NCBI GenBank assembly: GCA_964471595.1
Contig: CAYYGN010000004.1
Span: forward strand, 1 to 64,000
DNA: 64,000 nucleotides
DNA from: JAGNXB01 sp964471595
GTDB taxonomy: Bacteria; Bacteroidota; Bacteroidia; Chitinophagales; Saprospiraceae
Direction of reading: 5' to 3'
The notes beneath the pieces are model-generated. The model made no database searches. It was given only the letters and a program-made list of their open reading frames with translations, and was not told the DNA's origin. The position numbers were made by a program, and so were the translations under genes. How positions within the stretch are numbered: the stretch's first letter is position 1; every line of letters starts with the position of its first letter. Positions 39,301-47,255 of the stretch are shown in pieces.

Positions 39301-39914
39301 TCAATCCCCCCGTATTGGTGACCAATGAAACCCTGTTGTTGAAGCCGGCGACCGAAGCAGCCATCACCTCCGGCGAACTGCTTTGTACCGATGCGGACAA
39401 CGGACCGGAACAACTGGTTTATACCGTGGTGCGCCTCCCCCAAAAAGGAGAGCTTCGCCAATCAGGTACAGCCCTTGAAGTGGGTCAAACCTTCACGCAG
39501 CAGGACATCATTGACCTGGAAGTCACCTACACCCATTCTGGCACCGCCGAAGAGGAGGACAACTTCCTGTTTACGGTGGAGGACGGAACCGGTGGCTGGT
39601 TGGGTATCGAGACCTTTGCCATTCGGACGGACGAATCCGTGTCTGTCCAACAGGAGACAGGTATTGCTCCGGTCATGGCGATCTGGCCCAATCCTGCCGG
39701 AGAACAATGCCGGATCAAGGTGGAAGGCTCCCGCGTGAAAGATCAAATCATGGTGGTCAATGCTTTGGGGCAACCGATGCCCGTTCACAGTCAGGTCGTC
39801 ACAGGTGGCGAATGGCTGCTGGATGTGCGGACTTATCCTGAAGGATTATACGTCGTCATTCTGCAGCGTGAATCAGGTGTCCTGAGCGGAAAGTTCCTGG
39901 TCACCCGTTCCTGA
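36315..39914 (+). CDS. Secreted reprolysin-like metalloprotease, T9SS type A (paralog 1)
   Basis: A 1199-residue secreted protein: signal peptide (MKNTIISLVLSLFAAGFASG), propeptide-like region to about 170, then a metzincin catalytic domain with zinc ligands in HELGHQFSAQH (from residue 339) and a Met-turn STIMSYNGACG. Ig-like beta domains follow (430-850), then a proprotein-convertase P domain (852-991; GNHANFGHLRGNLRAPNGT, LNGTWTFVLEDILTGSGGQL), a cadherin/CSPG-like repeat (996-1110) and a T9SS type A sorting domain (1121-1199, starting IWPNPAGEQCRI). The usual Gly of HExxHxxGxxH is Ser here. It is adjacent to a paralog of the same architecture. The target is unknown. Confidence 0.9.
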   Translation: MKNTIISLVLSLFAAGFASGQSLWAPATLNSDPLATHTEHARPAKGNYFALDFEALVQHMRVRSTGSIQVPLPDGQMLQLTYTHDPVMAPGLQSRFPEIATYAVKDPRHPAIQGRIDHTPRGFHAMIRYNGRTLMIDPAYRDRTDLYAVYYQDEYWADPGDKLVFECLAHDTPDAPAADPSGNNIIPEADLRSSLLDLREYRIAIATTAEYSLYHGGTVPLVLAELASVVNRTNQIFINDAGVRIKLIDNNDQILFFDPATDGYTNGNAAVMINENPGVISQYLELDEYDVGHVFGRFTVGPAIGIAQTPSVCTNAKARGASNGQPPKFDPFVVNVFCHELGHQFSAQHSFNKCDEQNENPPTGWEPGSGSTIMSYNGACGTNNVQSDTDPYFHSGNITQMRNYTRSGNGNTCGVDIPTSNQDPVIEWPYENGFYIPVSTPFVLEAGATDPDNDPLTYCWEQMDTGPITDAGNPVQNSPLFRSFLPADVPSRTFPQLFRIVSGVNTKFEVLPTYSRDMTFRFTVRDNNPEVGAVVWETVAFRATDAAGPFVVSKFNTVDSVIQGSYTEVTWNVANTDQAPVHCQSVNILLSTDGGFNYPYLLAEDVPNDGSHFVTIPNTTTNSGRIKVEAADNIFFDISNANLRIRPALEPGFSLDVKPYSQIRCIPHFAEITIQLEALLGFSEPVTLSVQSGLPDGATVMFSQNPATGPAIITALIDLSTATETGLFEVVIQGEANGVPVLTRSVFLDIYRSDYSSLNAVFPAPGASSIGTSPVLEWVDQPDASSYTIELATNPAFGASVIFSESGITTNSYQPSVVLEESALYFWRVIPENICGQATDVPVYAFHTITLSCAEASNTSTYLIPAQGTQIVESPIELSTSGSVGTLRVKNIKGNHANFGHLRGNLRAPNGTSVRLFSSKCFQISGNFFFSINDDSPIPFTCPPDKGETYQSQEMLGVFNGLDLNGTWTFVLEDILTGSGGQLAEWTLEYCSDVALNPPVLVTNETLLLKPATEAAITSGELLCTDADNGPEQLVYTVVRLPQKGELRQSGTALEVGQTFTQQDIIDLEVTYTHSGTAEEEDNFLFTVEDGTGGWLGIETFAIRTDESVSVQQETGIAPVMAIWPNPAGEQCRIKVEGSRVKDQIMVVNALGQPMPVHSQVVTGGEWLLDVRTYPEGLYVVILQRESGVLSGKFLVTRS

Positions 39915-39928
39915 GCATTCAATACCGG

Positions 39929-39964
39929 CACGGGGAACTGATCCATCGGTTCCCCGTGTTGTTT
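39929..39964 (+). terminator. Terminator between the two metalloprotease paralogs
   Basis: Stem CACGGGGAAC/GTTCCCCGTG with a 10-base loop, followed by TTGTTTT. It separates the two genes into independent transcripts. Confidence 0.85.
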
Positions 39965-40012
39965 TGGACGACTTGTTTGTCACAACTTTCCCGATCTCCG
40001 CAATTTTCCGAC

Positions 40013-43000
40013 ATGCGTTCTTTGTTTTCGTTCCTTCTCCTCCTCGTCGTGGCACTTCCGGTTTCGGTTCGTGCCCAATCCGATTACTGGCGGGTCATTC
40101 CTGCTCCTTCCCTTTCCACGCCGAGATGGGTGGACCCTGCCGAAGGGCAATTCCTTTCTCTGGATTTGGAAGTCCTCCGTGCTTCGCTCTCCAAGGAAGG
40201 CATTACGGAGATGGTTCTCCCCGGGCCGGACGGACTGATGCGTCTGGTAAAAGCCGAATGGAGCCCGTCTGCGGAACCCGGATTACTGGAACGATACCCT
40301 CATTGGGTTTCCTGCCGGATTTTCGATCCTGAAGACCCTGGGTTGGCCGGCCGGATCGATATTACTGACAAAGGCTTTCGCGCCCTTTATTTCCTGGAGG
40401 GAAGGGCGGTACAAATAGACCCTGTTTATCGGGACAGGAAGGATTTGTATGCCGTTTATTTCAAGGATGCCTATTGGGGAGCAGACCAGGCCCCGGTGCC
40501 CTTTCAGTGTCCCTTGCAGGAGGATACGGACGAGAAAGTAACCGATACGCCTCCGTCGCCCGGGATTGATCTCCGCTCCCTGTCGACGCCCGTGAACCTG
40601 CTTCACTATCGGATGGCGATTGCCACTACCGGAGAATACAGTCAGTTTCATGGCGGCACCAAGGATCTGGTGTTGTCCGAACTCTATACGGCGGTCAACC
40701 GGCTGAATGCCGTTTTGGAGCGAGACATGGGTATCCATCTCTCCCTGATCGCCGACAATCACAAACTGGTTTTCCTGGATCCTATTTCTGACGGATATAC
40801 CAATGGAGAAACCGGACAAATGATCAACCAGAATCCTACCCGGATTGCCAATTTCATTGACCTGGAGGATTACGATATCGGCCACGTATTCGGGACAGCC
40901 ACCAACGGAACCGTTGGTCTTGCCCAGTTGGGTTGTGTCTGCACGACCTCCAAAGCCAGAGGGGTGAGTGGACTCTGGACACCCAAATTTGATCCCTTTT
41001 ACATCAATGTTGTGGCCCATGAGGTCGGTCACCAGTATGCGGCAACGCACAGTTTCAACAAATGCATCAATGAAAGTCCCGGGACCGGCTGGGAGCCTGG
41101 CGGGGGGTCCACCATCATGTCTTACAGTGGATCATGCGGGTCCAATTCCGTGCAGGGGAATGCCCATGACTACTATCATGGAGGCAGCCTCCGTCAAATG
41201 AGGCTCTTCGTGACCCAGGATGCGGGAGCATCCTGCCCCGAAATCATCCAAACCGGCAACCTGGCACCGGAAGCTACACTTTCGGTCACCTCCGGGTTTT
41301 CCGTACCCGTTATGACGCCGTTCAGGCTTGATGTCCAGGCTTTTGACGAAAACGGAGATGCATTGTCCTATTGTTGGGAAGGCATGGATACGGGACCTAT
41401 CACGGACGCCGGCGATCCTGTCCTGACCTCGCCGCTTTTCCGGTCCTTGCCCCCTGTTTCTTCCTCCTTCCGGGTGTTCCCCAAAATGACCACCGTCCTC
41501 AACAACGGGTACGACAAGTTTGAGCATTTGCCTCATTATTCCCGGGAGATGAATTTCAGGGTGACAGTGCGGGACAACAATCCCGAAGCCGGGGGATCTA
41601 TCCAGAAAGATGTGCGTTTCCATGCTACCGAGCAGGCAGGTCCATTCCGGGTTTTGTCTTTTGCCTCGGTAGATACTGTCCGTCAGGGAGATTATGTACC
41701 TGTGGAGTGGGATGTGGCTGGTACCGACCTCCCTCCTGTCTCCTGCCGTCAGGTGAACATCCGTTTATCGGTGGATGCGGGGGCCTCCTTTCCTTATTTA
41801 CTGGCCGAGGGCGTCCCCAATACAGGGCAGTTTCATGTGACAATACCCAAAGTAACCGCCTCCCATGCCCGCATTATGGTGGAGGCCGCCGACAACATTT
41901 TTTTCCAGACTTCCAGAGCGGCGTTGCGCATCCTGCCCGCAGAAGGATCTGGCCTGATGTTCGGTCTGGCTCCTTTCACCCAGACCGCCTGCATTCCCGA
42001 GCAGGTGTCCATCACCCTGTCGATGGATACGCTGGGTACGGGGGCAGGGCCGCTCACTCTGGATGTCACCAACGGCCTTCCCCCCGGAGCCACCTATTGG
42101 TTTGACCAACCCCAATTCCTTCCTCCGGGCGAGGTGACACTACATGTCGCATTGGCCGACGTGACAAAAGGCGGGACCTATGACCTCGAAATAACGGCCT
42201 TGTCCGGTAATCAATCTTCCTGGATGCGACCTGCCCAATTACGGGTGGTCCGCAGTGATTATTCTTCACTGACCGCTGTCCTTCCGGCCGACGGGGTTTC
42301 CGGGGTGTCCACCTCTCCCCTGTTCCGTTGGGTTCGCCAGGAGGATGCCGACCAATACCGTTTCGAGCTTTCCACTCATCCGTTGTTCGGGCCGGGCACT
42401 GTCGTGCAAGCTGAAGGGTTGACGGATACTTTCTTTCAGGTGCTGAGTACGCTCCAAACCAACACCTTGTACTACTGGCGTGTCATTCCTGAGAACATCT
42501 GTGGGGAATGGGCCGCTCCGGAGGTGTTTGCCTTTCACACACTGGGCCTCCAATGCACCGAATACACGAGTAACGAGACGGTACTCATCCCATCCCAGGG
42601 CACATTTGCCGCGCAAACCAACATTCCGGTGCCCGCTGCCGGCAATGCCAGTACCGTCTGGGTTCCGCATCTCACCGCCAATCACAACAACATCGGCCAT
42701 TTGAGGGGCACCTTGCGCAGCCCTTTAGGTACCACCGTTCGTTTGTTTTCGTCTCAATGCTTTACGGTAGCAGGAAATATCAACATGGGATTCAACGATT
42801 TTTCCCAGCAACCATTTGTATGCCCCCCCAATCTGGGACAGGTGTACAAAAGTCAGCAACCACTTGCTGCCTTCAACGGGGAGCCCGTCGAGGGCAATTG
42901 GACCTTGTTTCTGGAGGACATCCTTACCGGAAGCGGCGGATCATTGACCGGATGGACATTAAGTCTCTGCTCGGATGTGACCACCTCCAACCCATACCTC

Positions 43001-43597
43001 GTCCGTAATCTGCCCCTGGCCCTCGCACCTGGCAGTACTGCCGTCCTGCCTGTAGATCTGTTGTTGGCCGAGGACCTGGATCAGTTTCCCTGGGAACTCA
43101 CCTACCGTATTGTTCAGGCCCCCGGAAAGGGCGTTATCCGGCTGGCAGGTGTTGATCTGACCGGAGGAGACCACTTTACCCAACAGGATATCTACGACGG
43201 ATTGATCACTTACCAGGACTACAGCTTCCAGGAAGGGGAAGATCAAATGCGGTTTGTGGTGGAAGATGGTCAGGGGGGGTGGATCCCCATCCAGCGTTTT
43301 GTCTTCCGCACGGAGGATGTGTCCGGTACGGACATTCTGCATGAACGCCAAATGCCTCTTGTCGTCTACCCCAATCCTGCCAGCGATTGGCTCCAGGTGG
43401 ATCTGCAGGCATGGGAGGATGCACCCGTCGAAGTGCGCCTGGCAACGATGACCGGACAGGATGGCATGTCCGCGGCAACGGCACGCGGTGGTTCGGTTGT
43501 TGGCATCCCGGTCAGCCATTTGCCGGAAGGCATGTACCTGCTTGTTGCCCGGTCTTCGCGCCACACGGCCGTGACCCGGGTGCACATCACCCGGTGA
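40013..43597 (+). CDS. Secreted reprolysin-like metalloprotease, T9SS type A (paralog 2)
   Basis: A 1194-residue paralog of the preceding protein with the same domain order: signal peptide (MRSLFSFLLLLVVALPVSVRA), propeptide, metzincin domain with HEVGHQYAATH (from residue 336) and Met-turn STIMSYSGSCG, Ig-like region, P domain (about 847-985), a cadherin-like repeat (990-1100) and a T9SS type A CTD starting VVYPNPASDWLQVDL. Shared stretches include the segment before the HExxH and the NHNNIGHLRGTLRSPLGTT part of the P domain. The Gly of the third-ligand motif is Ala here. I use the ATG at 40013, past the terminator; 39956 would start inside it. No clear promoter box is visible. Confidence 0.9.
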   Translation: MRSLFSFLLLLVVALPVSVRAQSDYWRVIPAPSLSTPRWVDPAEGQFLSLDLEVLRASLSKEGITEMVLPGPDGLMRLVKAEWSPSAEPGLLERYPHWVSCRIFDPEDPGLAGRIDITDKGFRALYFLEGRAVQIDPVYRDRKDLYAVYFKDAYWGADQAPVPFQCPLQEDTDEKVTDTPPSPGIDLRSLSTPVNLLHYRMAIATTGEYSQFHGGTKDLVLSELYTAVNRLNAVLERDMGIHLSLIADNHKLVFLDPISDGYTNGETGQMINQNPTRIANFIDLEDYDIGHVFGTATNGTVGLAQLGCVCTTSKARGVSGLWTPKFDPFYINVVAHEVGHQYAATHSFNKCINESPGTGWEPGGGSTIMSYSGSCGSNSVQGNAHDYYHGGSLRQMRLFVTQDAGASCPEIIQTGNLAPEATLSVTSGFSVPVMTPFRLDVQAFDENGDALSYCWEGMDTGPITDAGDPVLTSPLFRSLPPVSSSFRVFPKMTTVLNNGYDKFEHLPHYSREMNFRVTVRDNNPEAGGSIQKDVRFHATEQAGPFRVLSFASVDTVRQGDYVPVEWDVAGTDLPPVSCRQVNIRLSVDAGASFPYLLAEGVPNTGQFHVTIPKVTASHARIMVEAADNIFFQTSRAALRILPAEGSGLMFGLAPFTQTACIPEQVSITLSMDTLGTGAGPLTLDVTNGLPPGATYWFDQPQFLPPGEVTLHVALADVTKGGTYDLEITALSGNQSSWMRPAQLRVVRSDYSSLTAVLPADGVSGVSTSPLFRWVRQEDADQYRFELSTHPLFGPGTVVQAEGLTDTFFQVLSTLQTNTLYYWRVIPENICGEWAAPEVFAFHTLGLQCTEYTSNETVLIPSQGTFAAQTNIPVPAAGNASTVWVPHLTANHNNIGHLRGTLRSPLGTTVRLFSSQCFTVAGNINMGFNDFSQQPFVCPPNLGQVYKSQQPLAAFNGEPVEGNWTLFLEDILTGSGGSLTGWTLSLCSDVTTSNPYLVRNLPLALAPGSTAVLPVDLLLAEDLDQFPWELTYRIVQAPGKGVIRLAGVDLTGGDHFTQQDIYDGLITYQDYSFQEGEDQMRFVVEDGQGGWIPIQRFVFRTEDVSGTDILHERQMPLVVYPNPASDWLQVDLQAWEDAPVEVRLATMTGQDGMSAATARGGSVVGIPVSHLPEGMYLLVARSSRHTAVTRVHITR

Positions 43598-43635
43598 AGC
43601 TGTTGGCTGGCAGAGGAGGGGTGGCCCCGGATTCG

Positions 43636-43643
43636 TATTTTTG
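43636..43643 (+). promoter_or_regulatory. ddl -7 promoter box TATTTTTG
   Basis: Exact TAnnTTTG box 16 bases before the ATG at 43660, followed by CCGCCAA. Confidence 0.7.
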
Positions 43644-43659
43644 CCGCCAATCTCGCTCT

Positions 43660-46338
43660 ATGGCCCAGGATGCAATCAGGGTAGGCATTTTTTTCGGAGG
43701 ACCTTCCCGAGAACGGGAAATCAGTTTTGCCGGCGGGCGAACGGTTTTTGACAATCTCGACAAAAGCCTCTTTGCACCAGTACTTTTTTTTGTTGATGCT
43801 CGCAGGACATTGATCGAGCTGGAATGGCCCTATATCTACCGGGGTACCATCCGGGATTTTTATCCACCTGCGGATTACCTGCCTGCACGAACAGAAGGGA
43901 TCCAGATCCATGCCGACTCTCTGGAGGAATTATCACCTGCCGAATGGAACGAAATGGCGGGACGAGTGGGCAAAGTCAGAGGCTGGACCGAGTTGTCCGG
44001 TCTGATCGATGTTGCCTTTCTGGCCCTCCACGGAGAATTCGGGGAGGATGGCCAGATCCAGGGTCTGCTGGAAAGTCTGGAGATCCCCTATACGGGCAGT
44101 GGCATCCGTGCCTCCTCCATTGGTATCGACAAGCATTTTCAAAAGCGCATGATGCACGCCGGCGGATTTGCCGGCCCTGCCTATTCGGTCATTACCCGCC
44201 AACAATGGTTGACCGAAGATCCCCTCTCCCATTATCGCGAAGCTTGTCGCCTGTTTGGGGATAAAGTGGTCATACGCCCGGCCAATCAGGGCTCTTCCAT
44301 TGGCGTCACCATTCTCCCTCTTGAAAATCCCCAGGATTTCATTCAGGCCGTTGACAAATCCTTCTTCCGGGAAACGGTGAGGCACACATGGTGGGATCAA
44401 CTGACTCCGGAGGAGCGGACAGCCCGTATCCGCACGCTGTCGGATATCCGCGAGGGACTGGGATTTCCGCTGATGGCCAATGGTGTCCGCGTCAGCCTGC
44501 CCGGCGAATTGCTCGATATGATGAACCGGCAAACAGGGGTCGATTGGCTGCTGGAAGCCATCCATCAGGAAAAAGAGGTGTTGCTGGAGGGTTTCATTTC
44601 AGGCAAGGAATTTTCTTGTATCGTCATACGCACCGGTGAGGGAAAATCTGTTGCCTTACCGCCGACGGAAATCATCAAAGGCGGAGAGGTATTCGATTAC
44701 CGGAGCAAATATCTCCCGGGGTTGTCCAGGAAAGAAACCCCCATACGACTCCCGGATGCAGAGATTGAAGCCATCCGCAAGGAATGTGAACGGCTTTTCG
44801 ATTATCTGGATTTCCAGGTATATGCGCGCATCGATGGCTTTCACCTGCCTGACGGGACGATTTGCCTGAACGACCCAAACACGACTTCAGGCATGATGCC
44901 GTCATCTTTCTTTTTTCACCAGGCGGCTGAAATCGGCCTTGACCCCAGTCGCTTTTTGACGTATATATTGCGCTGTTCGTTGGCCGAGCGAGCGCTCATG
45001 GCCGGTCCCCATGCCCGGTGGAAAGAAATTCCCGAGCGGCTCGATCGGGGGCTGGAGCGAGCGCGAACAGGGGCCACGGACCGGGTCCGGGTCGCCATCA
45101 TTTTGGGAGGATACAGCAGCGAACGGCACATCAGTGTGGAAAGCGGACGCAATATCTACGAGAAGCTGGCCAGTTCTGAAAAATACGAACCCGTTCCCGT
45201 TTTTTTGACCGGCGGACCTGATGCACACCGGCTGTTTTTATTGCCCATTCCACTGCTCCTCAAGGACAATGCCGATGACATTCGTGACCGGGTCTTCCAT
45301 CCGGTCCATCATCCTGTTCTTGAGGCCATACGGGCCGAATGCATTTCCGTCACCCGAAAATTTGCACGGGCAGGTCATTTGACCGACCCCGTTGAAATCC
45401 GGTATGAAGATCTTCCCTCCCTTTGTCAGGCTGTTTTCATCGCCCTCCATGGACGGCCCGGAGAAGATGGAGAGGTGCAACGACGGCTGGATGGCCTGGG
45501 ATTGCCGTACAACGGTTCGGATGCGGCCTCTTCCCGGTTGACCATTGACAAATACGAAACGCTGCAAACCCTGCGCAAGCACGGGTTCCTCGTCGCCCAG
45601 CAGTTTCTTGGTCAGGCGTCGGAATGGAAAACGGATGAGAAGGCCTGGTACGCCGATATTGAATCCCGGTTCAGCTACCCGTTCATTGCCAAGCCGGTCG
45701 ATGACGGGTGCAGTTCCGCCGTCAAAATCATCCGAAACCCATCCCAATTGGAGGCATACGCCAAGGCCATCTTTCGCGAAGAGGAAGTTTTGACGCCGGC
45801 TTTGGAGAAGGCTTTGGGGCTGAAGTCCAGGGAGGAATTTCCGCGCAAACGGCAGATCCTATTTGAAACCTTGATTACCCGTGGGGAGGCCACACATTTT
45901 CTCGAAATTACAGGCGGGCTGGTCACCAAATGGGAAGATGGCCAAATCAGATACGAAATTTTCGAGCCTTCCGAGGCATTGGCGGGTCAGGAAGTATTGA
46001 GTCTGGAGGAAAAATTTTTGGCCGGGGAAGGGCAAAATATCACCCCTGCCAGATTTTCTCCGGATCCGGCAGAAGCCCGGCGTATATCCGGGCTGGTCCG
46101 TGCGGACCTGGAAAGGGCTGCCCGCATCCTGGGCGTAACCGGTTATGCACGCATTGATGCCTTTGTACGCATCTTCGCCGATGGCCGTGTGGAAACCTGG
46201 ATCATCGAAGTCAATTCCCTGCCTGGCATGACCCCGGCTACCTGCATTTTTCATCAGGCTTCCATTAGCGGATATACACCGTTCCATTTCATCGACCAAA
46301 TCCTTTCGTTCCCCTTCCATGAGCGCGCCCCTGTCTGA
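43660..46338 (+). CDS. ddl: Tandem-fused D-alanine--D-alanine ligase
   Basis: ATP-grasp enzyme joining two D-alanines for peptidoglycan. One uninterrupted 892-residue frame contains two ligase copies: residues 1-470 and 474-892. Each has the N-terminal motif (GGPSREREISF; GGYSSERHISV), the HGExGEDG-type loop (LHGEFGEDGQIQG; LHGRPGEDGEVQ) and the RID Mg region. Copy 1 keeps the omega-loop FDYRSKYLPG, but has Arg where Ddl has the ATP-binding Lys (VVIRPANQGSSIGV) and Asp for the Mg-ligand Glu (NDPNTTSGM). Copy 2 has the canonical lysine (IAKPVDDG) and IIEVNSLPGMTPAT. Copy 2 therefore looks catalytically standard. It overlaps the PASTA gene by 20 bases. The ATG at 43660 follows the promoter; the frame is open to 43387. 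Confidence 0.93.
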   Translation: MAQDAIRVGIFFGGPSREREISFAGGRTVFDNLDKSLFAPVLFFVDARRTLIELEWPYIYRGTIRDFYPPADYLPARTEGIQIHADSLEELSPAEWNEMAGRVGKVRGWTELSGLIDVAFLALHGEFGEDGQIQGLLESLEIPYTGSGIRASSIGIDKHFQKRMMHAGGFAGPAYSVITRQQWLTEDPLSHYREACRLFGDKVVIRPANQGSSIGVTILPLENPQDFIQAVDKSFFRETVRHTWWDQLTPEERTARIRTLSDIREGLGFPLMANGVRVSLPGELLDMMNRQTGVDWLLEAIHQEKEVLLEGFISGKEFSCIVIRTGEGKSVALPPTEIIKGGEVFDYRSKYLPGLSRKETPIRLPDAEIEAIRKECERLFDYLDFQVYARIDGFHLPDGTICLNDPNTTSGMMPSSFFFHQAAEIGLDPSRFLTYILRCSLAERALMAGPHARWKEIPERLDRGLERARTGATDRVRVAIILGGYSSERHISVESGRNIYEKLASSEKYEPVPVFLTGGPDAHRLFLLPIPLLLKDNADDIRDRVFHPVHHPVLEAIRAECISVTRKFARAGHLTDPVEIRYEDLPSLCQAVFIALHGRPGEDGEVQRRLDGLGLPYNGSDAASSRLTIDKYETLQTLRKHGFLVAQQFLGQASEWKTDEKAWYADIESRFSYPFIAKPVDDGCSSAVKIIRNPSQLEAYAKAIFREEEVLTPALEKALGLKSREEFPRKRQILFETLITRGEATHFLEITGGLVTKWEDGQIRYEIFEPSEALAGQEVLSLEEKFLAGEGQNITPARFSPDPAEARRISGLVRADLERAARILGVTGYARIDAFVRIFADGRVETWIIEVNSLPGMTPATCIFHQASISGYTPFHFIDQILSFPFHERAPV

Positions 46339-47191
46339 CCGGTTAAAGAGGATGGCCAGGTCACTGGTCCATTTCCTCACTTCTGCCTTGTTTCTCAACA
46401 ACCTGATTGCGCTGGCGGGGACATCGGCATTCCTCCTTCTTTTTGTGATGTGGTGGCTGCGCTGTTATACCCACCACGGAGAAAAGATTCCTGTAGACAA
46501 TTACAAGGATGCGGAATTCGTCGAGGCGCAAAAGGATGCCAGGCGCAAAGACTTCGAACTGGTGGCTGAAGACAGTGTATTCATGGTAGGGAGGCCTGGA
46601 GGAATGATCATCACCCAAAATCCGGAGGCAGGGTTTGCGGTCAAGGAAGGCAGGAGGATTTATGTCACCATCACCAAGTGGCAGGCCGACCAGATCCCGC
46701 TCAACAGCCTGCCCCCGATGTACGGTCAGGAAGTTGGAGGTGTCCAGCGAGCGCTCAAACAACGTTTTGCTCTTGAATCACAGGTTGTACGCGAAGTATT
46801 TGACGATGGGCCGCCTGGAATGGTGTTGATGGTACTGTTTGAAGGGGACACCCTTGTAGATGCCAAACGCAAATTGGGCAAGGGTACCATCGCCAAAGGG
46901 TCACGTCTGGATCTTGTCATTTCCAAGGATATCAGCGAATCCTCTCCGGTACCTGACCTTGTCTGTCAGACCCTGTCCCAGGCGGAATTTCTGGTCAAGG
47001 CTGCCCGACTGGAATTGGGTGGCATTCATTTGGATGACAATGTCACCAACCGCGCATCGTCATGGGTTTATCGTCAGGAACCCGTCCCGGCGCGGGGATT
47101 AGTGCTCGCCAAAGGGGATTCCATTCAGGTTTGGGTGACCCAAGCCAGACCATATTCCTGCCCCGATGATGCCGGATTGGAGATCGAATGA
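46319..47191 (+). CDS. Membrane protein with three PASTA domains
   Basis: A 290-residue bitopic protein: short cytoplasmic N-terminus, one transmembrane helix near 27-48 (NNLIALAGTSAFLLLFVMWWL), then three extracytoplasmic PASTA domains, the last with PDLVCQTLSQAEFLVKAARLELGG. PASTA domains bind peptidoglycan stem peptides and beta-lactams. There is no kinase domain. The start overlaps the Ddl end by 20 bases, so translation is coupled, and the function is likely tied to peptidoglycan sensing or assembly. Confidence 0.88.
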   Translation: MSAPLSDRLKRMARSLVHFLTSALFLNNLIALAGTSAFLLLFVMWWLRCYTHHGEKIPVDNYKDAEFVEAQKDARRKDFELVAEDSVFMVGRPGGMIITQNPEAGFAVKEGRRIYVTITKWQADQIPLNSLPPMYGQEVGGVQRALKQRFALESQVVREVFDDGPPGMVLMVLFEGDTLVDAKRKLGKGTIAKGSRLDLVISKDISESSPVPDLVCQTLSQAEFLVKAARLELGGIHLDDNVTNRASSWVYRQEPVPARGLVLAKGDSIQVWVTQARPYSCPDDAGLEIE

Positions 47192-47255
47192 AACCCGGAT
47201 TTCCAAGGGGCAACATATCCCATGCCCCATCGTTCCAACAAGGAAATATTCCATC

